NCBI GenBank assembly: GCA_004380135.1
Contig: QXCR01000158.1
Span: 1-64,000 of the forward strand
From: Stemphylium vesicarium
Lineage: Eukaryota > Ascomycota > Dothideomycetes > Pleosporales > Pleosporaceae
Direction of reading: 5' to 3'
DNA length: 64,000 nt
Shown: positions 35,060 to 46,360 of the stretch, one piece after another
Position numbering within the stretch: the stretch's first letter is position 1
Layout: each line of letters starts with the position of its first letter
Program-made: the position numbers and the translations under genes
The notes under the pieces: generated by a model
The model's database searches: none
The model's input: the letters and a program-made list of their open reading frames with translations, nothing else
What the model was told of the DNA's origin: nothing

Positions 35060-36109
35060 ATGAATACCGCGCCACAACTGAGCATTAACGACTCGCCAGC
35101 AATGGCCTCTCCGTCCGAGGAGTCGCAAAGCGAGCAACCGAAGCAGACCACAATCGATCCGCGTGGTGATGTTCTTTTGTAGCTTGGGTCAACGAGTCAA
35201 AAAACGATATGGCCGTCCTTGTCTCGTCTCGCGCCCTGAGTTTCTTTTCGCCTGTATTCGCAACCATGTTCAGTGGTCGCTTCGCCGAGGGCCAGCGTCT
35301 ATCATCCTTGACGCCACTGCAGCTACCACTTCCGGACGACGACCCCATGGCAATGCTGGCTCTCTGCAACATTGCCCACCATAGGGTACCGAAGCTTCCA
35401 AGTGAAGACAGACACGAATGCTTCGCCCAATTTGCTATTCTTTGCGACAAAAACAACTGCGTGGATGCAGTTCGCTCGCAAAGCAGGGCTTGGGTTCTTG
35501 AGTTGGCGAAGAGTCATCCTCAGTTCGAGACTCTGGTTTTCAGCACCTATATTTTGGACCTGCATGAAGAGTTCTCCCGAGTTACACGTACGATTATTCT
35601 CCAGCGCACTAGTGTTAAGGTCTCTGCCATCCTCTATCAGCCATGCTTCCTTCCTACGTTTGCTTTGGGTATGTCTTCAATATCATGCATCTCGCGCAAG
35701 CTGACGTAAGGTAGACTGTCTCCAGACAAAACAAAAGCAGGCAATAGAGGACGGAAACAACGTATTACTGCAAAGGATCTTCGAACTGAGTTCTGAATTT
35801 GGAGCATGCGGCTACTTGGCCGGTGCTGTCCAATCGGTCATTCGCTTTTTGTGGATAGCAAAAGTTTGGCCTCACACTACTCGCTCTTTCCAGTCGATCA
35901 AGAAAACGCTGTCAGCCACGGAGCCCTTGAATATCGGCATGCTTTATTGCCATAACCCAATGTGCAGGTGCAGGTCACTTCCAGCTATGCAGCTCCAGAT
36001 GCTAGAAATGCTAGAAAAGATAGAGAAGTCCGTAAAGGGACTGTGTCAGGTTTGTATCAAAGCTGAGGATACTGGAGTTGTTCCTGGACCTTGTCGCATG
36101 GAGCATTGA
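35060..36109 (+). pseudogene. BTB/POZ domain gene with TAG and frameshift
   Basis: The first ATG (35060) opens a Ser/Glu/Gln-rich N-terminus that reads DPRGDVLL, the usual entry into a BTB domain. It then meets TAG at 35180-35182, and a run of six A at 35199-35204 sits one base short of the frame that follows. From 35209 the frame reads AVLVSSRALSFFSPVFATMF and continues as a good BTB domain to 35668. A 46 nt intron (GTATGT, CTGAC, GTAG) leads to exon 35715-36109, which ends GLCQVCIKAEDTG and PCRMEH, the usual C-terminus of this fungal BTB family. The inner ATG at 35209 could start a 284 aa protein lacking the first BTB strand. I favour a decayed gene. Confidence 0.7.
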
Positions 36110-38412
36110 AATTTGGCGCCATCTCCGATCATTTGGCCCACTTTGAGCCACTTTGGAGCAGGTGGAATTATATTACCAAGGGGTGGAGCACTGCCAAGAT
36201 GAGAATCTCTGGATCTGGAAGAAGTCGCACCGTTCCTTTTTTTCGACTTTCACCAAACAAAAAGCACCCGTTTTTGTAAGTAAAGGAAGGCAAAGTGTGC
36301 AAACTGTTGCCCGCGGTCGGAGCGATCGTGCGGAACGAAGGTATTACGAGTAATTGGTCCCTCGATAATATCTCAAATGGCCACCAGTTTACGCTGGTCA
36401 AATCTGACAACCTGTCCTACCATCCACTTGTCTGTCACTGTTACCCTAACCGTCACCACGGCCTTATTTCTTCTTACGTGGACTCCCAGTAGGTCTGTAA
36501 ACCGTTGAAGCATCCCCGCTTTCCTTCCCAGCTCCTCCCCGCTAACCGAATTAGGAAATACATCCATCCGATGTATACTCACAACTCGTGAGTCGGTCGG
36601 GCTTCCCCCGCAAGGTATCACATATCTTTCATGCAAACTTGCTAACCATCACAGAACGCTTCTGTGGACAGATACACCAGACTTCGTATCTACGGCCGCG
36701 ACTTGCGCGGACATGCCATATTCTTAATCTCAATTGGAAGGCGCAACAAGGCCGACGCGTGACGATATTGCTGAGGGGGCCAAAGAGTCCGAATCATCCT
36801 TTGGATCAAGCCCATCGGCCGGAAAAAAATGTTTCCAGCTAAATCTACCATAGATGATGTGGCGGCGGAGGCGGCGACACAAACCCCCACAACGCACCTA
36901 CAGCGTTCACACTGGAAGGAATAGTAATACATTTACAATATCCTCGAACAACAAATGCGACACAGATAATATGATGCTCGACGCCTTTATCATTCTCTAC
37001 GATGTTTCCAAATTACCCCATCGGGATGCGAAAACATGGAGCATGGAGGGCGAGTATTACAGCATCAGTGATGCGCTTAGTTGGTTGACGACTCTGGATA
37101 TCACAGCGCTGAGGGCAAGGAAGATAAGGTATGGAAAGGCCCTGTGATATTGCGCCCAACGGGCCATGGTGCGACCCCCGATTGAAATGAGTGACGTGCG
37201 ACGGCGTTCGGAAGCGCTAGGCTGGCTTTGGTAGGGATGGCTGGCGGGCGCGTGTACCTAAATATGTAACGGGAGATCAACGGTAGGGGCTTGGCTTGGT
37301 AGAGATGGATGATCTCGGAGTTTGAGATTGTGATGCGTCTATGACATGGAGTTGCGTATAAGACACGGAAAGATGAGGGGATGAATACGCGGATGCATGA
37401 GGAAGTTGGTTGCCTGATTGCATGATGGGCTGGTCTTGGCCCTTACCAGACATTCTATCCGACTCTTGCCCTACTGTCGGATGCGCATGAAGCATCCATT
37501 AATTCACATCAATACGAGCGTTACGATGGAATCTACAGTCGATCAGAAAGCCAAGCTGCGGTATGCAAACAGACACGTACTTAGTCCACGCCGCGTAGAC
37601 AAAGCGATCCAAAGCGACTCTTTACCCAGGTCCTCCCCATATCCCCTAGCACCTCGCTAAAAATACCTCTACAACGCGTGTCTTCCGAACACCGAACCCC
37701 GTCCTCACTCTACCCCTCCCAACCACCCGCTGACAGATCACTGACATATCTCGCCCGGCACATCTGGATAATAAACCAGCCTCAGGTCACTCGTATTATC
37801 TCGCGCTTACCCCATATATTCCCTCCTCTTGATTCGCAATGTTCCTGACACCACGGGCACAGGGCGCAACCGCCCCAGGCCAGCGCTGCATATCGTACCA
37901 CACGCCATAGCTCCTCCGCATCTTATCTTGCTCTCATCTCACTTTCCGTTCTCTATTGTTGTAAGGCCCATACGGCTTGATATTAAGGCGAGGGTCACGC
38001 TGTGTTGTCTCTCTCATCGCTTAATCCCAGAACGGGGCATTTGTTGGAAGCGAGCGGGTACCCGCAGTCACGAGGAGGGGATCCGAAATTACAACTTGGG
38101 GTAAATTCATTTATCCTGCAGCACAGCACGTTTTGGGTAGCTCAACCAAGGTGCAGGGCGAATCTCTTTGCGGCGGAGTTTTCTTTGTTCGTCTGTGGTA
38201 AGGTGGGCAGTTTCCGTTAGAGGGGTGAAAGAGGCAAGGGCGGAGAATTCGCGTGCGCTGGGAAAGGGTGATGGGAGGCGTTGCGTTGTACGACTGCTGA
38301 CCTATATAAGAGGTCGGGTGAGTTCCAACTCTTGCGTAATCCCAACTCCTACCGCCAGAAAGACTTGCGCACTCGAACCCCGACACATCGGAATACGAGC
38401 GACATATTCATC
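36110..38412. other. Intergenic, about 2.3 kb
   Basis: Contains the 3' end of the BTB locus and the promoter of the secreted protein at 38413. A frame at 36854-37147 (plus, start MMWRRRRRHK) is open but has no support. No repeats or mobile element signals were noticed. Confidence 0.5.
38303..38309 (+). promoter_or_regulatory. TATA box of the secreted protein gene
   Basis: TATATAA, 104 bp before the ATG at 38413. It is well placed and a perfect match. Confidence 0.55.
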
Positions 38413-39128
38413 ATGTTCACACACTTACCTACGACGCTATTCTTCCTCATCGCTTCAATAGCGCTTCCCACCCACGCTGGGATCCAGCAATCGGACTTCA
38501 CCGGCATTGGCCATATTTACGTTCTCGCCTCGGACAACTGGAAGACTGCAACGCCCAAATCCAGCGTCGGGTGTTTGGATGCCCACGGCAAGTTTGTCTT
38601 CGACAGCGGCAGCGCAAAGGAATGCGGTGTCTTCCAGCGCCTAGAAGACTTTCCGTATACGCTGAGTAGCGAGAAGGGAAACTGCACGTTCATGGATGAG
38701 CAGCAAGAAAAGAACACGGATAGCTACTACGGAAAAGGCGACTTTGCGTGGAGTTGCAAGGAACAGAGTGCGGACATCTACGATGAGCTGTACACAATTG
38801 TACGTTTCTGCGTTGCGATTGTATGCTGAATTGCTCACTAATGTTATACTAGACCGGCTTTCCATACGTTTTCCTCTGCTTCGGCGATGTTGCTTGCTAC
38901 TACGATGCCAAGCGCACCCCCAGCGCCAAAGAAAAGCTCCCGCTATGGCAGTACCGATGGGGATCGCAGCAGATGGGGATCACGCCTGGACACATCCAGC
39001 TCCAGCTACTGTGGGAGAAGATTGGGGATCTGCCGAAGAGGGGAAAGGCGAATGAGGTTTTGGGCCCGAGAGTGCAGATCAGCGAGGACGTGCAGATACC
39101 GTTGATGGGGAAGAGATCGAATGTTTGA
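38413..39128 (+). CDS. Secreted protein, 220 aa, unknown
   Basis: Two exons (38413-38799, 38853-39128; donor GTACGT, branch CACTAAT, acceptor CTAG) give 220 aa. A signal peptide is clear (LFFLIASIALPTHAG). The mature protein has eight cysteines, aromatic-rich patches (YELYTITGFPYVFLCF is typical of the hydrophobic core) and a basic C-terminus ending GKRSNV. No known domain is recognised. Size and secretion fit an effector-like or surface protein. A TATA box lies upstream, and neighbours to the right are also small secreted proteins. Confidence 0.8.
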
Positions 39129-39761
39129 GGGGCTGGTGCGTGTGATGGGAGGGTTTCATTGGTAAGATGTATAGATAGGTGTCGCGTTAAGGTTGGAGCT
39201 ACCGGCTATTCTCGTTTTTTCTTTCTACAAGAGATGGGTTTACCTGTACTTCGGAACGAGCACGTGCGATGATGCGGGGATAGTTTCTTTGGTGCGATTC
39301 ACTGGACTACACGCGTAGTACTGCATATGCAACACAACCTGAAACCTCGTACAACACGCATATTCGTGCAGTTAGCTTGCATGCCAGGTCTGCGAGAAGC
39401 AGTCCTATCGGGGAAAGGGGCAGGTACGCGTCATGTTGAGGACAAGATCGGGACGTGTTTTCCAGACTAGTAACGAGATTCTCCATTCGTTGCACTGAAT
39501 GCGCGGTCTTTTTCCTAGGTGAAGCTAACCAAGCAATAGCAAAGTATATGCGTATACCGCGCACATAAATCCAATCCTTTTACATTTCTCACGGATATCA
39601 GAGTTCGAGTCCAAAATATACAACCGCACGCATCTCTCACATGAGAGAAAGCAGAGTAGCCAGTCTAGTACTCCAATATCTCAGCGAAAGAAAGCCGTAG
39701 GCCAGGCTCTACTACACAGTATGATCCCCACCTCCAACACAACACAATCACCCTCTCACAC
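39129..39761. other. Convergent intergenic region
   Basis: Lies between two secreted-protein genes that end towards each other. It should hold both 3' UTRs. Nothing else was seen. Confidence 0.55.
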
Positions 39762-40362
39762 TTATCGCCGCCCATCCCCCGCGTCCTCGCTGGAAATATG
39801 AGGGGTGGTCATCAACCTAACCGCGCCGCCCTCTTCTTCCTGCTTCGCAGTCGCAAGACCACACTGATAAGAGGCATACGTCTTCGCAGCCAGCTCTTCA
39901 GGAACACGCGCCACATCACCACATCCAACGCTGAAACCTGGTCCCTCGCCCATGTCAGCACCGCAGTTCTCGCCCTACACAGATTAGTCTCGCATATCAA
40001 CAGTGTGGGAAGTGCTCGGGGTTGAGGATTAATGATACCGTGTAGAAATCGCACGCCACCTCTTCGACGCAGACTTGCACAGATGCGATGGCAACGCCGC
40101 TCTGGCTACAAATAAACAATTGATTAGTAAACGGGCGTGGGAGTGCGTGGGATTGTTCAAGATGCTGGGCCTACAATGGCATGCAGCGAGGCGTCTGCTT
40201 ATCCATAAGGAGGAAAGTTTCTTTGGAAGCGTAGTTTGGTGACGAGAATATGACGCCTGCGTCACAGATAGAGGGGGTGTCTATCATGCCGTTGTGTGGG
40301 CGGGGGACGGCGAGGGCCATGCCGATGAGGTAGAGGGCGAGTAGGGTGGGAGCGCGGAGCAT
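39762..40362 (-). CDS. Small secreted Cys protein, 155 aa, unknown
   Basis: Three exons (40175-40362, 40039-40105, 39762-39974) give 155 aa. A signal peptide (LLALYLIGMALAVPRP) is followed by a short protein with cysteines in SICDAG, PRCMPF, VCVEEVACDF, GENCGAD, GCGDVA and QCGLAT, so eight cysteines that could pair. The C-terminus is Glu/Asp/Arg-rich and probably unstructured. Donors GTAGGC and GTATCA and acceptors TTTGTAG and GTGTAG keep the frame; the middle exon is only 67 nt. No family is recognised. It is effector-like by size and cysteine content. Confidence 0.72.
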
Positions 40363-41364
40363 TGTTGGTTCCTGGGGGTTGTAGGTACTGAGGGGGTTGT
40401 TCGAGGTTGAGGGGGTTGAACTGGCTCGAGTAGGTGGTGGCTGTTTGCTTGCTACGGATTCGGAAGTTCAATTGCTGGTGATGGAAATTGGCGGGTGGTA
40501 GTTGTGGAGTTGATGAGAGTTGGAAATTGGTAAAGTAAGAACGCAGAGGGGAAGGGAAAAGGAATTTATATTCTGCAGCTGCCAAATACCAACGGCTTTG
40601 GGTGCGGGGAAGTGGGACGTGCTGTAGATGACATGAACTCACGCATAGATTCCTTCCTGCATCCATGTGAAGGGTAGGGACTGGGGCACATACTTTTACA
40701 TTCACATACTGGGTAATCACAAACGGCGAGAACGGTTACCTGGAGATGTGATAGGTGCTTCTTGGGCCACTCAAGGGCCGCCGCGATCGCTGTACTCTGT
40801 GACCCTGACGCGAATGGGGATGAAAGGCTGGCAATCGCGCTTAGAGCCCTGGATCAGTGGCTTGATGGGAGAGGAAATAGCTGCCAAACGATCGTAGACA
40901 CGGAGACGTAGCGGAGTCCATGCAAAGAAATAAGTAGAATGGTTCCTACATCGTGCGCTTTCTCTTTGCTCCATGATTTCTTTCTTCTTTTTCTTTTGGC
41001 AGTGTCGCCATGCCCTCAACCGACCAAGTACTCTTGGACTGATTGATAGTGATTACGGAAGTGGCAGTGCAGAAGGCTACGCTATATCTACACCTTCAGA
41101 ACACTCAGACAAGAGCGACATGTAAAGAAAACGAATGGCCAAAGGTGTCTTTAGCGCCGTCTCTCCAATGAGTGTGAAAATGGCCCTTCTACGGCCCTTG
41201 ATACTAGTGCTGTGAATGGAACTTGCGGCTTAGACGATCGGTTGCCTTGGAATCGCATACAAGTGACTCCCATGATCCCCCAATCTATTAGAGGATCCAG
41301 AAACGGGATATTTCACAACGCTCTCCAGTGCCATTGAGGGCCCTCCAAAAAAAGAATACCCACC
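40363..41364. other. Intergenic, about 1 kb
   Basis: The left part is the promoter of the small Cys protein, with TATAAAT on the minus strand near 40564-40570. No gene was seen further right. Confidence 0.5.
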
Positions 41365-41955
41365 TTACAATCGCGCAACACCACACACACCTTCAACACC
41401 ATCCTGAGGCCTAGGATACTTCTCTTCCTCGAGTATCTTCCTAATACTCTCTGCTCTCCACCTCTGCGTCAATTTCCTCTCGTCCCTCTCTCTCAGAACG
41501 ACTTCCCGTCCATCTTCCCCTACATCCAGCACTTCAAACGACCCACTACCTTCATACCCGATATACACCGTTCCATCGCCCCAATTCTCAACCATTCACT
41601 CTGAATCTCGTGCGCCGCCATCCTCCGTGCGAAGAAGCATAGGTACATCCAAATCCGTCGCAGACGGCGGAGTGGAGGCAACAAGGTGGCGCAGCGGACC
41701 GAGCCACCATGTTCGAAGGGTATATGGTCCGGTTGCGCATCCCCGAGGTGGAAGACAGGTAGAAGCAGAAGAAGCAGGTTCAAACTGCCAGTACTGTTCA
41801 CTGTAATACCCTTGTTTTGCCATTTTGAGACCCCCTGCGCTGTGGAACTCTCTGCCGTCGTTGATGACGTCCAGGCAGGGTTTTTGCGGGTTTGAGGCGT
41901 TACGGAGACGGTACCGTTGTGTTGGGTCGAAGGTTGGCGTTCCACTGGGATTGTT
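41365..41955 (-). pseudogene. Beta-trefoil (ricin-B-type) lectin-like gene, broken
   Basis: An open frame from 41955 shows the repeat pattern of carbohydrate-binding beta-trefoil proteins: YRLRNAS, CLDVINDG, YYSEQYWQFEP in the first unit, YTLRTWWLG in the second, and VYIGYEG with LTQRWRAESI in the third. Each unit should end in a Q-x-W motif. In the second unit the tryptophan position is occupied by a TGA stop at 41596-41598, and the same frame then continues to 41365. The 5' end is also unclear: the pyrimidine-rich tract ending CACAG at 41956 looks like an acceptor, but I cannot place the first exon, and a run of eight C (41963-41970) would need an indel for a simple start. No catalytic or toxin-like enzyme domain is present. 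I annotate it as a pseudogene. Confidence 0.65.
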
Positions 41956-42742
41956 CTGTGGAGGGGGGGGAGGGCTGGGCGGTCATTGCGGGCATGGTGT
42001 CGTGTTATGATGGTGTCTTGGTGTGGGTTATGAGCTAAGAGAGGAAGGAGAAAGGAGTCGTGAGTAACTTATGGAATATTCTCCTCTTTGTAGGTTTTGC
42101 ACGATAGAAATTGCGAAATTGGGAACCCTTCGCTTTCGCTCATCTAAACTATTGTGGCGTGCAGCACGAGGACATGTCAATCCCCAACAACTTCCACTCT
42201 CGTCCAGGCTTCTCAATTCCAAAACGCGCCTCCTCACCTACCTTGTTAGCCAACCTATCATTTGAATTAAACCGCCTATCGACCCCAACCTCCCTTCTAC
42301 CACTCACAACTACCTGCACCAACATCCGTATGCAATTCAGGCCCCCAGGCCGTTTTCTTTTATGGCACGTTACCCCCGCGAACCAATCAGCAACACCAAC
42401 TCTACAAGCCTCATAGGCGGCGAAATCCCAACAAAATGCAGACGAAAGCTCATGTGAGGTCTGAGGGGAAACAAATGCTAACGATGAAAGCGAAAGTATA
42501 GGGTTGGTCTTGCATTGAGGATTAGATTCTTCGCTCGGTTACACCACAGATGCAACTTCCATGAATCTTGTCATCTAAGAACATAGGTCAAACTAGTAAT
42601 GAAGAAGATGTAAAGAAACGATTTCCCCTCAATCCTTGTAGTGAGAACGTGCAACATCGGCAGCAACTGCCCACTTTAAGACGCGATGCCAGTATGAGCA
42701 ATGCTCCAGGTGACCCAAGGGTTGCCTTGATCGAGCATGACC
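41956..42742. other. Intergenic, about 0.8 kb
   Basis: Should contain the missing 5' end of the lectin-like gene and the 3' UTR of the gene at 42743. Nothing else was seen. Confidence 0.5.
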
Positions 42743-43430
42743 TCAGTTCCAGACTCGCTTGACGTCAACTCTGTAGCACGTAGGATCATCTGGCTCTCCC
42801 TTGGTACCAATCCTCCATACCATGGTGATGAGACGAGCTGAGTACGCGCTCTTGCACATGTACCAGTTCTGGAGTTTGATTGGTGGATCGATCGACTGCC
42901 CGGTGTTTTCATCGTGACGAAGCGGAATGTACATGGCCCCGCTACCCGCTTCGAAGGACACCAGATTATACTGGGAATCGCCCGGTGCAAACATCATGAT
43001 TGCAACGTTCGAGGTAGGGTTAATCCAGAATCTCATGGCCGACGGAACAATGAGAGCGCCATTGTTTGCATGGAGGGTCCAATATAGCATGCCTTGGGTA
43101 TCGTCTGCGTTTGGAAGCTGGCCTGAATATGAAGACACGTTGTGGTAAAAGGTAGTGTAGGGTTGTGGCTGGCTGCCCAGAGTATCGTCGGTGGGACAGA
43201 GACCCTCTAAGGCTGCGCCCTGGTGACACGCCCCGATAACTTGGCTGTGATGTGTCAGTACGAGTCTGGGCTCGCGATCTAGCAACTTGCCTCTCATTAT
43301 GGTGCTCTGGGAGGTAATCTTTCATCATGATTCTGAAGCCCTTGGACTGGACGTCGTACCGCGATGTCTGGGCCTTGATGGAGGGTACCATGATACCGAT
43401 TGCGAGAAGTAGGTCGGCAAGCTTCATCAT
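42743..43430 (-). CDS. Secreted DUF7907-like protein, GC-AG intron
   Basis: Two exons (43291-43430, 42743-43244) give 213 aa. A signal peptide (LADLLLAIGIMVPSIKAQ) is followed by a globular domain with conserved ACHQGAALEGLC, WYMCKSAYS and the end PTCYRVDVKRVW. I recognise this as the ascomycete secreted family annotated DUF7907 (number from memory). The intron is 46 nt with a non-canonical GC donor (AG|GCAAGT), branch TACTGAC and acceptor CACAG. Removing it joins HHNES to QVIGACHQG in frame; no GT donor gives that frame. The function of the family is unknown. It is probably secreted by the classical route. Confidence 0.82.
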
Positions 43431-43795
43431 GTGTGCAGTCCTCTGGATGAAATTGGAGCAGGTCGTGGAGCTTGAATACTGTTGATGGTAACGCCCGGTG
43501 AAAAGAGAAGAGAAGCAGGATCTTAGGAAGTTTAGGATCAGAAGAAGGGAAATGTTTGCGGGGGGGTTTTTTTTCCTTTGAAGAAAGGAAATTTGGAGGA
43601 CTCATAGAAGGCGCGGTATGTGCTGGGAAGGCAAGATCCATCATAGGGAAGTGGCACCCATAGCAACATATGGCATTTTGGTAAACGAGAAGCGCCAACG
43701 TCGCTACCCATCGTAGTAGTCACTTGCACCTTCCGTAACGCATGATCGTAGACGAAGTACCAACGTTTCGTGGGAAACCAGCTAGCCTCTAATCG
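43431..43795. other. Intergenic between two minus-strand genes
   Basis: Promoter region of the DUF7907-like gene. It contains a G7-T8 homopolymer junction near 43560-43576. Nothing else was seen. Confidence 0.55.
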
Positions 43796-45385
43796 TTAAC
43801 AGTCTTTCGTAAACTCCGAATGCTGCCGCCACTGCTCCCCGTATCTGAATATACAGATCGGTATCATCGCCAAAACTAAGCTCAGCGCACTAAGGACAGT
43901 GAAACCTAGTCCGTATCCCAGATGCTCAGCCAATGGGCTTTCTGTTAGGGGCAAGAACGTTCCCATGAGGCATCTGGTAACGATGACGCCGGTCAAAGCC
44001 GAGGCCGAGTACAGACCAAATGCGTCAACGACGTAGGCGGAGAGCGGTATCATGGTGAGAAGTAAGGTGGCACCCATAAACACCACGGATGCAAGAAGCA
44101 GCAGCACAGGAAGCTGATATTCGGCAATCCAACCGTAGGCGGCAACTGTGAAGGGCAGCACAATTGCCCCGAAAATAACGAGTGGTAGACGATACTCTGG
44201 CTTGTCTTGGCCTTCGGGTCCACGAAGCTTTACATAGATCCTATCCACCGTGAAATTGCAGATCAATACACTGCAGAACGACCCGATGCCTAAACAACCG
44301 TTAGTTATTTCTTAATCAAACAGGGCGGTGGAACTTACTGAATGATATAAAGGCATATCCAGTTGCAGCAAGCTTGAAACCATACTTTGCCGTCAGAACG
44401 TCTGGCAGCGACACACTTATAACGTAGAAGAAGCTGAAAGCCACTGAGCCAAACAAGGAGAGAAGTAGTAGCACACTAGATCCAAATAGTACCGCAAAGG
44501 GACGAGTCATGGAGTGCCATAACTTTATCGCGTTCTCCTGCGTACTCTTAGGCTCGATAATCTCGTCGGTATCATCGGCGAGCTTCGCTGCTCTCCGTCT
44601 CAATATGGCCATCTTATATGTCTCCCTGAAGTAGACCAAGAAGAGAAACTCGCACAGAATGGCAAATCCGGCAGCGATGATCAAGATGCGGCGCCATCCC
44701 ATCGTTTGCGCGATCGCACCGGAGACAGCCGGCCCGATTGCGCCGCCGATGAGTGGTGCGAGCATGATCAAAGACATAGCGGAGCCGCGTTGCTCGCTCT
44801 CAAAAATATCTCCGATAATGGCTGGGTTGAGGACATTTGAAGCGACGCAAAGACCCGTGAGCATCCTTGCAGCGATGAAGACTGTGCTGCTTGGGCTACA
44901 GATCGCTATGATGGTCGCAGCGATAAATCCAATGTTGCAGACATGAAACACTGGAGAGCGCCCGAGTAACTCAGACAAGGGCGCGATCAACAGAGGTCCA
45001 GCAGCTTCTCCAAGTTCCCATATAGTGACAAGTAGTGCACTATTCGCTGAGCTGCTATGCTTTCCATCGAGGTCTTCAACGATCGTAGTTGCCAGGGGTA
45101 CAACGCCTATACATGTAAATGTCCTGCGACAAGCGGTCAGCCTTTCCCGTTCTGACAAATACAAGCTTCGAAAAAGTTAGCCTACACTGTGAACGCCATA
45201 AAGGCAAGCAACAAGACGTTTCCCCATTTGTACCCCCAAGACCAATTTCGGGGATCTTCGGGGTCCAGAGGTTCAAAATCAAGCGCGTCATTTCTATCGT
45301 TCTCACCGTTGATTTCTTGGTGGGTGCTTTCGTAATCGTGAGAAATAATCCTGAGCAGAGGCTGCTCTTCATCTGTGAGCACCAT
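43796..45385 (-). CDS. MFS transporter, drug:H+ antiporter type
   Basis: Three exons (45186-45385, 44339-45123, 43796-44289) give 492 aa with about 12 membrane helices. The cytoplasmic N-terminus ends DPEDPRNWSWGYKW, the usual entry of the fungal DHA1 multidrug family. The motif A region reads LSELLGRSPVF, and the fifth helix carries GGAIGPAVSGAIA, the antiporter motif C (GPxxGG type). The central loop (about 235-275) is charged. The first intron uses GTAGGC; taking the upstream GTGTAG instead breaks the frame. The frame also opens with TTG further upstream, but the first ATG is at 45385. Such proteins export drugs or secondary metabolites using the proton gradient. The substrate is unknown. 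No biosynthetic genes lie beside it. Confidence 0.93.
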
Positions 45386-46360
45386 GGCGAATTGATCCAA
45401 GGAAATAGGTCCAAGGAAGAGATGATATGAAGATATGAGTTATGATGTTCTGTCGTGACTGGGAACTTTTTTCACCGACTCACTCATCATAGGCGGAGTC
45501 AAGCGGCGAAATGTGACTAATCGCGGTCCAAGGCGTGCTTTGGGTATGGGGCTGGATCCTAGCTCGGACAGGCTAACGGAACGGAGAAGTTCGCATCTTT
45601 TGACGGGCCATACGCCGAGCTCCACCTGATAACCGGCATGAGTCTCAATGAGTCGATCAGAACAGGAAGAGTTCATCAAGTCTGTGTTGAGGCGTAATGC
45701 AGTCTGGAGCTCTTAAAATTCAGATCGTTGTGTAGCTTCGGGCGCATTTTGTTATCTTGTGGTGCTCCTGCTACTCAAATCAAATTCGTTATACCGAATT
45801 TTGTAGCAATGGTCTTCAAGTTGTTCTAAACTGTGACGTCCCATCAGACCTGTGTGATTCGGTTGTAATGAAGCTTGAGCCTGTAACATAGGCGTCCGTC
45901 TTGATCGACCTTGTTGTAGTTGTCCACCTCGTCTCTGCCTGCTCATACGCGGGTATACCATTCTTTGCATTAACGGTGCACACTCTGCATCTCAACGCAT
46001 CTATATCGCAGACAAAATATTGGAGATCCTGACCACAGGAGAGCAGCTGCTCCCGTGACAGTCTCTCAGTTAACAGAGATGGTATAGGCATGTGGGATGC
46101 GGGGGGCCGAGGAAGTTGCCATAGTACTGAGAACAGTACAGTAAGAATTCCGAGTTTTTATTGGCATCTTGATGTAGCACGATGGATACGAAATGATCTG
46201 CTGTTTAGATTGTTTAGGCGCGGTATGGTCGCGATGATGGAGCACGCCAGTGCGGCGGGGACGCCTGGGCAAAGCGCGCTAACCTTGTCCACTTTACGCG
46301 GTCGCGTCTACCAAACGAGCGCATTGCACTTGGGACAGCAACCCATAGTTCTCTACAACA
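45386..46360. other. Divergent promoter region, MFS and Ctf4
   Basis: Holds both promoters. Frames at 45440-46091 (minus) are unsupported. Confidence 0.55.

Noticed and set aside
36442..36450. ACCCTAACC as a telomere-like sequence
   Set aside because: A single nine-base match is expected by chance, and there is no tandem array.
39601..39612. GAGTTCGAGTCC, similar to a tRNA B box
   Set aside because: Flanking bases do not pair as a T arm, and no A box or acceptor stem is found at the right distance.
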